Of a stretch of DNA of 12,815 nucleotides, positions 6,211 to 12,815 are shown in pieces. A program made the position numbers and the translations under genes. The notes beneath the pieces were generated by a model. It was given only the letters and a program-made list of their open reading frames with translations, did no database searches and was not told the DNA's origin. Position 1 is the stretch's first letter. The number at the start of each line of letters is the position of its first letter. Origin of the DNA: JAYKHL01 sp035284865 (lineage in GTDB: Bacteria; Cyanobacteriota; Sericytochromatia; S15B-MN24; JAQBPE01); the NCBI GenBank assembly GCA_035284865.1, contig JAYKHL010000231.1, forward strand, positions 1 through 12,815. The letters are read 5' to 3'.

Positions 6211-9200
6211 CCGCCGCACCCGACCGTGCCCGCAGCTCGTGGCGCGCCCTGCTCGTCGCGCTGGCTGTGCTGGTGGCGCTGGCTGGCCTCGGGGCCGGGG
6301 CGATCGCGCTCGAGCCTCCCACCGGCACCGTGGCCGGGCAGGTGCGGGACACCGAGGGACGCCCGCTCGGCCGTGCCCGGGTGGTGGCGAGCGGGGCCGT
6401 CACGCGCGTGACGACCGCCCTCGCCGATGGCTCGTACACCTTCTGGCACCTGCCGGTGGGGGAGTACCTGGTCTCGGCCAAGGCGCCGGGCCACGAGCCT
6501 GCGCACCTGGAGGACGCCCTCACGCTTCGCGAGGGCCAGCGCGTTGCGGATGTCGCCTTCCGCCTCACGCGGACCACCCCCTCCGTGGCGATCACCAACG
6601 TCCAGCGCGTGGTGCTCCCGACCAGGCCCCTCCGGGTGATGGCTCGCGGCAACCAGCTCGACGCCCTCGCCGTCACGCTGCACCGGCTCGACCTGGCGGC
6701 GGTGGTGGCGGCCGACCCCCGGCTCGAGAGCCTCCGTGGGGAGCCCAACATGGCCGCGCTGGCGCGTGCTGGCCGCCTGCAACGGCTCCGGCACTGGCGG
6801 GTGCCCGTGGCCCGGCACAACCGCGAGGATGAGGACTGGTTCCATCAGCCGATCGAGGTGTCGGACCTTGCGCCGGGGGCCTACATGGTCGAGGTGAGGG
6901 GCCAGCCTGGTCCTGACCGGCACGGCCGGCCTCGCGCAGCCGTGCAGGATGCCTGGTACTTCACGGTGGGGCCGCTCGCCCTTGTCTGCAAGCGCGGCGA
7001 GGACGGCCTGGTGGCCTGGGTGACCGATGCCGTCCGGCGTCGGCCCGTGCCCGGCGCGGCCGTGCGGGTCCATGGGGCGCGGCTCGCGGGGCGGGTGTGG
7101 CGCACGGATGCGGATGGCCTCGTGCGGCTGCCGGTGACCACCGTGCCGGAGTCCGTCACCGTCTCCGCCGAGCAGGGGGGGGCCATCGCGCTTGCCCAGG
7201 CCGGCTGGTGGGGAAGTGGCCAGGTGCATGACGTCTATGCCTTCACCGATCGCCCCGTGTATCGGCCTGGCCACACCGTGCACCTGAAGGGCTTCGTGCG
7301 GCGTCGGCTGCCGCGGGGCTTCGCGCTTGCGGCGGGCCGGCCCGTGCGGCTGACCGTGCTGGACGGCCGGGGCGAGGAGGTCACGCGCCTGACGCGCACC
7401 CTGGGGCCTGGCAGCGCCTTCGAGGCCGATGTGGCGCTGCCGGAGGCCGCGTCGCTCGGTGAGTGGCGCATCGACTGTCGCGTCGGCAGCGACTATGCCG
7501 AGAGCGTTGCGTTCCAGGTGGCCGACTACCGCAAGCCGGAGCTGAAGGTCGAGCTCACGCCGACCCGGACGCGGTGGATCCGCGGAGAGACGGCCGAGGT
7601 GGGGCTCGTCGCGAGCTACTACTTCGGCGCCCCCGTGCCCGGAGCCCGGCTGCAGGCCACGGTCTACTCGGCCCCGGACGTGGGCTCTCCGCCCGCTGGC
7701 GAGCAGTTCTTCGCGGGCTTCCTCGGCGAGGGGTTCGAGCCAGCGTGGGGCCTTGGCGACGTGGTTCAGACCACGGAGCTCGTGGCCGACGCGACCGGCA
7801 ACGCGCGCCTGTCGGTGCCGCTCGCGACGCCGGCGGATGCCGAGGCCGCCGCGCGCGAGGGCGATCGCCGGTTCACGGTGGTGGTCGAGGGGGCCGACGC
7901 CACAGGGCGGCCGGTGAAGGCTCAGGCAGCCTTCCAGGTGGTGCAGGCAGCGGTGCGGGTGCACGTCGAGGCTGAGCAGGAGCTCTACGAGGGCCGGCGC
8001 GAGCTCGGGCTCCGGCTGCGAACGGAGGATCACGAGGGCCGCCCCCGGGCCTTGCCCGTGCGCGTGCGGCTGGTGCGGCTCGAGACGGAACAGCGGCAGA
8101 CGGCAGGGGGGGACGTGTATCTGGAGACGCTCCGCGTGCCCGTGGGCAGCGTCGAGACCCGCACCGACGCGCGGGGGCGGGGCCGGGCGGTGTTCCCCGC
8201 TTCGGGGCCGGGCAGCTACGAGATCGAGGCCGAGGTCGTGGACGAGCGCGGGCGGGCGGCGCGGGACCTGGCCTGGACATGGGTGGCTGCCGACGACGAG
8301 GCGCCCTCCACCTACCACTACGGCAGCCTCCAGCTGGCCTTCGATCGGGCCGTGTACCGCCCGGGGGACGTGGCCCGGGTGCTGGTTGTCTCCCCCATCC
8401 CCGATGCTCACGTCCTGGTGACCATCGAGGGGCGCCGGGTGGAGGCCCCTCGCGTGCTGCGGCTGCGGGGCACCAGCGGGCGCCTCGACCTGCCGGTGTC
8501 CGAGGCCATGACGCCCAACGTCCACGTGTCCGCCGTGATCGTCAACGGGCTGGAGTACATCCCGGCAGCGCGGTCCCTGAATGTCCTGCCGGAGGCGCGC
8601 TTTCTGAAGGTGGCCCTCGAGGCCGATGTGGCGCGGGCGCGGCCTGGTCAGCGCGTCGCCTGGACCGTGACCACCCGCGACTGGCAAGACCGTCCCGTGC
8701 CGGCGGAGGTGGCGCTCGGGGTGGTCGACGAGGCCATCTACGCCATCGAGCCCGACCGCACCCCCGAGATCCGCCACTTCTTCCACGGCCCGCGCTGGAA
8801 CGCGGTGTCCACCGCCTACTCCTTCGCGGAGGACTACTCGGGGGGCCTCGACAAGTTCGGGCCGGACCCGAGGGTGCGGGCCCGCTTCGAGGATACCGCT
8901 GCCTGGTTCCCGAGCCTCCAGACGGGCCCCGATGGCCGGGCCCGCGTCGAGGTCGAGTTGCCCGACAACCTCACGACGTGGGTGGCGACGGCCCGGGCCA
9001 TCACGCCAGCCACGCAGGTGGGCTCCGCCAGCCACCGGCTTGTCGCGACCAAGGACCTGCTCGTGCGCCTCGAGGCCCCGCGCTTCGTCCATGTTGGGGA
9101 CGAGGTCCAGCTGGTGGCCGTGGCGCACAACTACACGCCAGGCGAGCTTTCCGTCGAGCTGGCGCTGGAGACGACGGGGCTCGAGCCCGCCCAGCCAGCG

Positions 9201-11012
9201 CCTGTGGTCACCACCGTCGCCGCCGGAGGCTCTGGCCGTGCGGCCTGGACGGTGCGGGCACCGGAGGCGGGCGCGCTGGGCGTCAAGGTCGTGGCGCGCG
9301 CCGCGGGGGCGGAGGGTGACGCGATGGCCGTGACGCTGCCGGCCCGCCCCTTCGGGCTGCCTGAGTTCCAGCCGGTCGTGCTCGAGCCGGGGGCGGCGGC
9401 CGCAGCCTTCCAAGTGCCTGACGGCCTGGGGCCCGCCCGGCTGGAGGTCTCGCTGCCGGGCTCCGTCGCCGGGGCCTTGCGGACGTCGGTGGGCTACTTG
9501 CAGGGGTATCCCTATGGCTGCGCCGAGCAGGAGGCCAGCCGGCTGGTGCCGGCCGCGGTGGTGTGGCCGCGCTGGCGGGAGGCTGGCCTCGCGGAGGGTG
9601 AGCTCGGGCTGGCTGCGCCTGCCCGCTCCTTGCGTCAGGGGCTGCAGCGGCTCCTGGCTGCCCAGCACGGGGACGGGGGGTGGGGCTGGTGGTCCCATGA
9701 CGTGAGCCGCCCGGCACTCACGGCTCAGGTCATGGGCACCCTGGCTGTCCTGCCGGAGGTCGGGGTGCCCGTGCCGGGGCTCGCCGTGCGTCGGGCGCTG
9801 GCGCGGATGCACGCAGACCTGGCCGCGACGGGGCGGCACGCCCACGAGGCAGACACCGTCGCGCTGGGGCGCGGTCCCGACGTCCGGGCCCAGCTGTTGC
9901 ACGCGCTGGCCGCCTGGAAGGCCGCCCCCGGGGCCGAGCTGGAGCGCCTCTGGGCAGACCGGGAGGCCCTGTCGCCGCAGGGGCTGGCCCGCCTGGCTCT
10001 GGCGTTGCAGGCCTCCGGACGCCCTGACCTTGCCCGGGAGGCGATCAGGCGCCTGCGCGGCCAGGCTTCCGTGTCGGAGACGCAGGCCTTCTGGGCGCAG
10101 CAGGCTGACCAGGCCAGCTGGCTCGGTAGCGCCACCGAGGCCACTGCCTGGGGGCTTCGCGCCCTGGTGGCCGTGGCGCCGCAGGACCCCCTGGCGCCCA
10201 AGGTGGCGCGCTGGCTGATGTCTCGCAACGCCCGGGGCTGGTGGAGCAACACGCGCGACACGGCCGCGGCGGCCTGGGCCCTGGCCGATTGGCTGAGGCT
10301 TCACCCGCCCGGCCCGGCCTCCCGCTGGGCTGCCACGGTGAGCGTGGATGGCCGCGCGGTCGCGAGCTGGGAGCATCCGGGAGGGGCCGACGTGGTGCCG
10401 CCTCGCTGGGACGTGCCGGTGACCCCAGGGAGCCATCGCTTGAGCCTGCAGCTCGCCGGGGAGGCCCCGCCTGCGCCCGGCCTGCTGGGGGGCCTGTCGT
10501 TCCTGCAAGACGCGATGGGCCTCGCGCCGCGCGATGGCCCCGAGGGCCTGCGGGTGCGGCGTCGCTACCTGCGGCTGCCGGCAGGCGTGCTGGCCGCGGC
10601 GCGCGGACGCGGTCGTGGGCTGGCCTTCGAGCCCCAGGTCCTGGCAGGGCTGCCCGAGTGGCGGGGCGAGGCGAAGCTCGGCGAGAACATCCTGGTCGAG
10701 CTTCGCCTCGAGACGGCCCGCGCGCGTCGCTGGATGTGTCTGCGCGATCCCCTGCCCGCCGGGGTGGAGGCCGTCCCCGAGCCCTCCGATGGGGGGGGGG
10801 CTTACTGGTGGGAACACCAGGAGCTGCGGGATGAGGAGGCTGTCTTCTTCTTCACGGAGCTGAAGCCCGGGGAGCGGGTGATCCACCACCTGGTGCGTCC
10901 TGCCACGCCCGGACGATTCCGGGCCTTGCCGCCACAGGCGTGGGCGATGTACGACCCGGAGATCCGGGCGCGCGGGGCGATGGCCGACGTGAGCGTCGGG
11001 GGCGGGCCGTGA
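6207..11012 (+). CDS. Bacterial alpha-2-macroglobulin with thioester motif
   Basis: A 1601-residue A2M-family protein, near the usual 1500-1700. Order: N-terminal hydrophobic segment (residues ~12-35, signal or anchor, no lipobox); a carboxypeptidase-regulatory-like beta domain (~37-110, GTVAGQVRDTEGRPL); MG1-like region; MG2 with TDRPVYRPG at 347-355; further MG domains including a second FDRAVYRPG near 712; the A2M core with VVDEAIYAI (~839-847) and AAWFPSL (898-904) before ELPDNLTTWVATARA; thioester domain (~1060-1400) with GYPYGCAEQ, C1105 and Q1108 forming the CXEQ thioester; and a C-terminal bMG10-type domain (~1500-1595). Such proteins sit in the periplasm, let an attacking protease cut a bait region, then trap it covalently through the thioester. 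The bait is probably within ~860-895. Known enterobacterial relatives pair with PbpC; here the partners are an AMMECR1 and a VanW protein. TTG start is backed by AAGGAGG. A G10 run codes for G1529-1531. The long minus-strand open frame across it is a GC-rich shadow. Confidence 0.95.
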   Translation: MTAAPDRARSSWRALLVALAVLVALAGLGAGAIALEPPTGTVAGQVRDTEGRPLGRARVVASGAVTRVTTALADGSYTFWHLPVGEYLVSAKAPGHEPAHLEDALTLREGQRVADVAFRLTRTTPSVAITNVQRVVLPTRPLRVMARGNQLDALAVTLHRLDLAAVVAADPRLESLRGEPNMAALARAGRLQRLRHWRVPVARHNREDEDWFHQPIEVSDLAPGAYMVEVRGQPGPDRHGRPRAAVQDAWYFTVGPLALVCKRGEDGLVAWVTDAVRRRPVPGAAVRVHGARLAGRVWRTDADGLVRLPVTTVPESVTVSAEQGGAIALAQAGWWGSGQVHDVYAFTDRPVYRPGHTVHLKGFVRRRLPRGFALAAGRPVRLTVLDGRGEEVTRLTRTLGPGSAFEADVALPEAASLGEWRIDCRVGSDYAESVAFQVADYRKPELKVELTPTRTRWIRGETAEVGLVASYYFGAPVPGARLQATVYSAPDVGSPPAGEQFFAGFLGEGFEPAWGLGDVVQTTELVADATGNARLSVPLATPADAEAAAREGDRRFTVVVEGADATGRPVKAQAAFQVVQAAVRVHVEAEQELYEGRRELGLRLRTEDHEGRPRALPVRVRLVRLETEQRQTAGGDVYLETLRVPVGSVETRTDARGRGRAVFPASGPGSYEIEAEVVDERGRAARDLAWTWVAADDEAPSTYHYGSLQLAFDRAVYRPGDVARVLVVSPIPDAHVLVTIEGRRVEAPRVLRLRGTSGRLDLPVSEAMTPNVHVSAVIVNGLEYIPAARSLNVLPEARFLKVALEADVARARPGQRVAWTVTTRDWQDRPVPAEVALGVVDEAIYAIEPDRTPEIRHFFHGPRWNAVSTAYSFAEDYSGGLDKFGPDPRVRARFEDTAAWFPSLQTGPDGRARVEVELPDNLTTWVATARAITPATQVGSASHRLVATKDLLVRLEAPRFVHVGDEVQLVAVAHNYTPGELSVELALETTGLEPAQPAPVVTTVAAGGSGRAAWTVRAPEAGALGVKVVARAAGAEGDAMAVTLPARPFGLPEFQPVVLEPGAAAAAFQVPDGLGPARLEVSLPGSVAGALRTSVGYLQGYPYGCAEQEASRLVPAAVVWPRWREAGLAEGELGLAAPARSLRQGLQRLLAAQHGDGGWGWWSHDVSRPALTAQVMGTLAVLPEVGVPVPGLAVRRALARMHADLAATGRHAHEADTVALGRGPDVRAQLLHALAAWKAAPGAELERLWADREALSPQGLARLALALQASGRPDLAREAIRRLRGQASVSETQAFWAQQADQASWLGSATEATAWGLRALVAVAPQDPLAPKVARWLMSRNARGWWSNTRDTAAAAWALADWLRLHPPGPASRWAATVSVDGRAVASWEHPGGADVVPPRWDVPVTPGSHRLSLQLAGEAPPAPGLLGGLSFLQDAMGLAPRDGPEGLRVRRRYLRLPAGVLAAARGRGRGLAFEPQVLAGLPEWRGEAKLGENILVELRLETARARRWMCLRDPLPAGVEAVPEPSDGGGAYWWEHQELRDEEAVFFFTELKPGERVIHHLVRPATPGRFRALPPQAWAMYDPEIRARGAMADVSVGGGP
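10791..10800. repeat. G10 homopolymer inside the A2M gene
   Basis: Ten consecutive G, flanked by T and C, encode three Gly codons and the first base of a fourth codon (SDGGGAYWW). It is the longest mononucleotide run I see in the window; G8 runs also occur at 1050-1057 and 7175-7182. One-base slippage would shift the frame and remove or alter the last ~70 residues of the macroglobulin. Confidence 0.9.
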
Positions 11013-11692
11013 CGCGACTTCGCTTCTCGAGGCAGGACTGGGGGCTCGTGCTGGCCCCGGTGGCCCTGGGGTTGCTGGCGGTGCTGGCCTGGACGCACCA
11101 GCAGCGTCCCTTCCGTGAGGTGCTGACGCAGCACGCCACCTCCGTCACGCGGCTGAGCGAGGCCCAGCTGCGCAACGTGCGGCAGGCCGCCCGCCGGCTG
11201 GATGGCTGCATCGTGGGGCCGGGGGAGCGGCTCTCGTTCAACGCCGCCGTGGGCCCCCGCACGCGCGACCGGGGCTTCGTCGAGGCGCCGGCGTTTCTCG
11301 ACGGCGCGCGCATTGCCAGCGTCGGTGGAGGGGTGTGCCTGGTGGCGTCCACCCTGTACGCGGCCATCCAGCCGACGCCCTGGCGGGTGCTCCAGCGCGT
11401 CGCCCACCCACGCCGCTCCTTGGCGGTGCCGCCAGGACGGGACGCCACGGTGTGGTACGGCCAGACAGACCTGGTGGTCGAGAATGCCTGGGCCTGCCCG
11501 GTGAAGGTCCGGGCCCGCGTCGACGCGGTGGCTTGCCGGGTCGAGCTGTGGGGTCGCGCGGCGCCCGGCCAGCAGCGGGCCCTGCGCTTCGCCTACTTTC
11601 CCGGGCCGCGGCGCGGCGAGCAGGTGGTGCAGGTCTACCGGCAAGACGGGGGCCGGTCGGTGCTGCTCTCGCGGGACACCTACAGGCCTTGA
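11009..11692 (+). CDS. Membrane-anchored VanW-domain protein
   Basis: A 227-residue protein with one N-terminal membrane segment (residues ~11-29) and then a VanW domain. Family marks are CIVGPGERLSFNAAVGPRT (C67 to T85), GGGVCLVASTLYAAI with C110, the VAHPRRSLAVPPGRDATVWYG block (H133, D145) and DLVVENAWACPVKVRARV. VanW was named from a vancomycin-resistance cluster, but its biochemical function is unknown; many members are anchored at the outer face of the cell membrane. This one is short: it lacks the peptidoglycan-binding-4 and G5 domains that flank VanW in many Gram-positive proteins. GTG 11009 overlaps the A2M stop as GTGA, so it is very likely translated with the macroglobulin and sits in the same compartment. 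Its Shine-Dalgarno is weak (GGGGGCGGG). It ends 4 bases from the convergent NHL gene. Symbol withheld: the domain is clear, the role is not. Confidence 0.9.
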   Translation: MTRLRFSRQDWGLVLAPVALGLLAVLAWTHQQRPFREVLTQHATSVTRLSEAQLRNVRQAARRLDGCIVGPGERLSFNAAVGPRTRDRGFVEAPAFLDGARIASVGGGVCLVASTLYAAIQPTPWRVLQRVAHPRRSLAVPPGRDATVWYGQTDLVVENAWACPVKVRARVDAVACRVELWGRAAPGQQRALRFAYFPGPRRGEQVVQVYRQDGGRSVLLSRDTYRP

Positions 11693-11696
11693 GGCT

Positions 11697-12815
11697 TCAC
11701 TGCACCTCGCGCAGGGTGTGGTTCTCGTGGTCGGGCACGACCAGGGAGGTGCCGTTGCGCACGGCGGGGGCGCGTGGACCCCGGAAGCGGGCGGCCGTGC
11801 CCGTGCCGTTCTGGGACCCGGGTGTGGCGGTGCCAGCCACGACCGTGGCGTCATAGTTGCCGTCGGCGTCCCGTTCCAACCTGTACACCTGGTGCAGCAG
11901 GTCGTCCGACGCGAACAGGACCGAGCCGTCTGCGTTGCGGTCACACGCGACCTGAAGCGATTGGAAGGTGGTGTCAGCCCCGGCCAGCGTCAACCGGGGG
12001 GTGGTGACGTCCCCGGCGGGGGTGATCCGCCGGAGGAGACCGCCGTCTCCCACGTAGACGTTGCCAGAAAAGTCGCAGGTGATGCTGGCGAGGCTCTGGA
12101 AGGAGGCTGCTGTGCCCGTGCCATCGGCCGTGCCAACGGCACCGCCCGCCAGCACGACGGCTGTGTTGCTCCCCGCGGCGAGGCGCAGCACCCGGAAGTT
12201 CCCGCGGTCGGCCACGAGGATGTTTCCCTGCCGGTCAGCGCACAGGGCCGAGGGGAAGCTCATGGTCACGCCGTTGGCGCTGGTGGCGACGGTGGACGTG
12301 GTGGTCTGCCCACTGGAGATCCGCCGCACCTTGTTGTTGCCCGTGTCGGCGATGAACACGTTTCCCGCCGGATCGACGGCCACGCCTTCGGGCGCGCTGA
12401 ACTGGGCGTTGGCACCGCTGCCCTCACTGGCCCCCAAGGTGCCGCCGGCCAGCAGCGTCACCGCCCCGGCTCCTGTGACCCGCCGGATGGCGTGGTTCCC
12501 GGAATCCGCCACCACCATGGTGCCGTCGGGGGCCACGGCCACGGCCGCGGGGAAGTGGAACTCGGCGGCGTCGCCCGTGGCGTCCGTCAGGCCCGGAAGG
12601 CCAGCCGAGCCGGCCAGCAAGCTCACGGCTCCGGTGAGGCTCGGCCCGCCCACGGTGGCGGTGCCGTCTGGTGTGGGCGTCGGCGTCGGAGGGGCGACGC
12701 TGGGCGTCGGGGTGGGCGTCGGCGTGGGCGTCGGCGTGGGCGTCGGCGTGGGCGTCGGCGTGGGAGTGGGCGTGGGGGTGGGCGTGGCGCCGCTGGGCGT
12801 GGGGGTGGGCGTGGC
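11697..12815 (-). CDS. NHL-repeat beta-propeller protein with (Thr-Pro)n linker, 5' end off-window
   Basis: The minus-strand frame ending at TGA 11699-11697 is open to the right edge (373 codons visible), so the N-terminus and start are missing. From the N-terminal side it shows ATPTPTPSGA, an unbroken 14-fold Thr-Pro run, SVAPPTPTPTPDGTATV, then an NHL-type propeller of about six blades. Typical blades are FPAAVAVAPDGTMVVADSGNHAIRRV and PEGVAVDPAGNVFIADTGNNKVRRI; blades start near F(P/S/Q/R). The last blade is shortened (VPDHENHTLREVQ, stop) and may be closed by the GAVSLLAGSAG strand before blade one. The GTG at 12653 is only an internal codon after the linker. Thr-Pro linkers usually separate exported or surface domains, so the protein is probably secreted or surface-exposed, with a signal peptide or lipobox expected off-window. 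Propellers of this type bind ligands or proteins; no catalytic motif is seen. Confidence 0.9.
   Translation of the reverse strand, partial: ATPTPTPSGATPTPTPTPTPTPTPTPTPTPTPTPTPTPSVAPPTPTPTPDGTATVGGPSLTGAVSLLAGSAGLPGLTDATGDAAEFHFPAAVAVAPDGTMVVADSGNHAIRRVTGAGAVTLLAGGTLGASEGSGANAQFSAPEGVAVDPAGNVFIADTGNNKVRRISSGQTTTSTVATSANGVTMSFPSALCADRQGNILVADRGNFRVLRLAAGSNTAVVLAGGAVGTADGTGTAASFQSLASITCDFSGNVYVGDGGLLRRITPAGDVTTPRLTLAGADTTFQSLQVACDRNADGSVLFASDDLLHQVYRLERDADGNYDATVVAGTATPGSQNGTGTAARFRGPRAPAVRNGTSLVVPDHENHTLREVQ
12702..12785 (-). repeat. Thr-Pro-coding tandem repeat
   Basis: Twenty-eight consecutive codons of the NHL gene alternate Thr and Pro. At the DNA level it is a 6-base quasi-repeat, with four exact copies of a 12-base unit (CGTCGGCGTGGG on the plus strand) at 12717-12764. 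The array is prone to length change by slippage and to assembly error, and extends in broken form to the window edge. Confidence 0.92.

Noticed and set aside
5676..10889. Very long minus-strand open frame opposite the A2M gene
   Set aside because: It is antisense to a clear A2M protein with all family motifs. Its translation is rich in Arg, Gly, His and Pro with no domain or motif, as expected for a stop-poor antisense frame in GC-rich DNA.
11691..11710. GAGG/CCTC hairpin at the convergent junction as a terminator
   Set aside because: The stem is four base pairs with a ten-base loop and no T-run follows on either strand.
12651..12653. GTG as the start of the NHL protein
   Set aside because: The same frame continues upstream through a long Thr-Pro linker to the window edge without a stop, so this GTG is an internal Val codon.
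12700..12815. CRISPR array or regulatory repeat at the right end
   Set aside because: The repeat unit is 6 to 12 bases without spacers, is in frame, and encodes alternating Thr and Pro of the NHL protein.

Overview
The window is very GC-rich DNA (by eye well above 65 %, strong G/C bias at third codon positions) from what looks like a bacterium with an outer envelope. It is packed with genes: eight coding regions, two of them cut by the window edges, no RNA genes, no mobile elements, and no gene-free stretch longer than about 60 bases. The taxon cannot be fixed from the sequence. An LpxL-type acyltransferase, an O-antigen ligase-like protein and a periplasmic-type alpha-2-macroglobulin point to a diderm. 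Start codons sitting directly behind TATAAT-like boxes resemble the leaderless genes of deep-branching phyla such as Deinococcota. NHL propellers with (Thr-Pro)n linkers are also common in some non-photosynthetic relatives of cyanobacteria. These are hints only.

Layout. On the minus strand, 1-938 is the N-terminal part of a TPR protein (nine contiguous 34-residue repeats), transcribed off the left edge. A 58-base divergent promoter region (939-996) separates it from the plus-strand genes. At 997-2478 lies a polytopic GT-C/GT39-like membrane glycosyltransferase. Its stop codon is embedded in a TATAAT box that probably drives the next gene. From 2489 to 11692 six genes form one translationally coupled unit with overlaps of 4, 4, 8, 4 and 4 bases: an LpxL/HtrB-family acyltransferase, an O-antigen ligase-family polytopic protein, a family 2 glycosyltransferase, an exported AMMECR1-domain protein, a 1601-residue alpha-2-macroglobulin with an intact CAEQ thioester motif, and a membrane-anchored VanW-domain protein. 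Convergent to this, only 4 bases away, a minus-strand NHL beta-propeller protein with a (Thr-Pro)n linker runs off the right edge.

How the genes may work together. The first three operon genes, with the upstream GT-C protein, look like surface glycolipid or polysaccharide assembly: acylation, ligation or polymerisation, and sugar transfer. The last three are exported or anchored envelope proteins: AMMECR1 domain, protease-trapping macroglobulin and VanW domain. Their strict coupling suggests a single envelope-building and envelope-guarding programme. The most noteworthy points are the exported AMMECR1 protein coupled to an A2M and a VanW protein, with no penicillin-binding protein 1C in the window, and a shared short-spaced promoter form (GAC, 7 nt, TATAAT/TATCAT, then a start codon 6-9 nt later) at all three likely transcription starts. 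Genes inside the operon use Shine-Dalgarno sequences instead, most of them clear.
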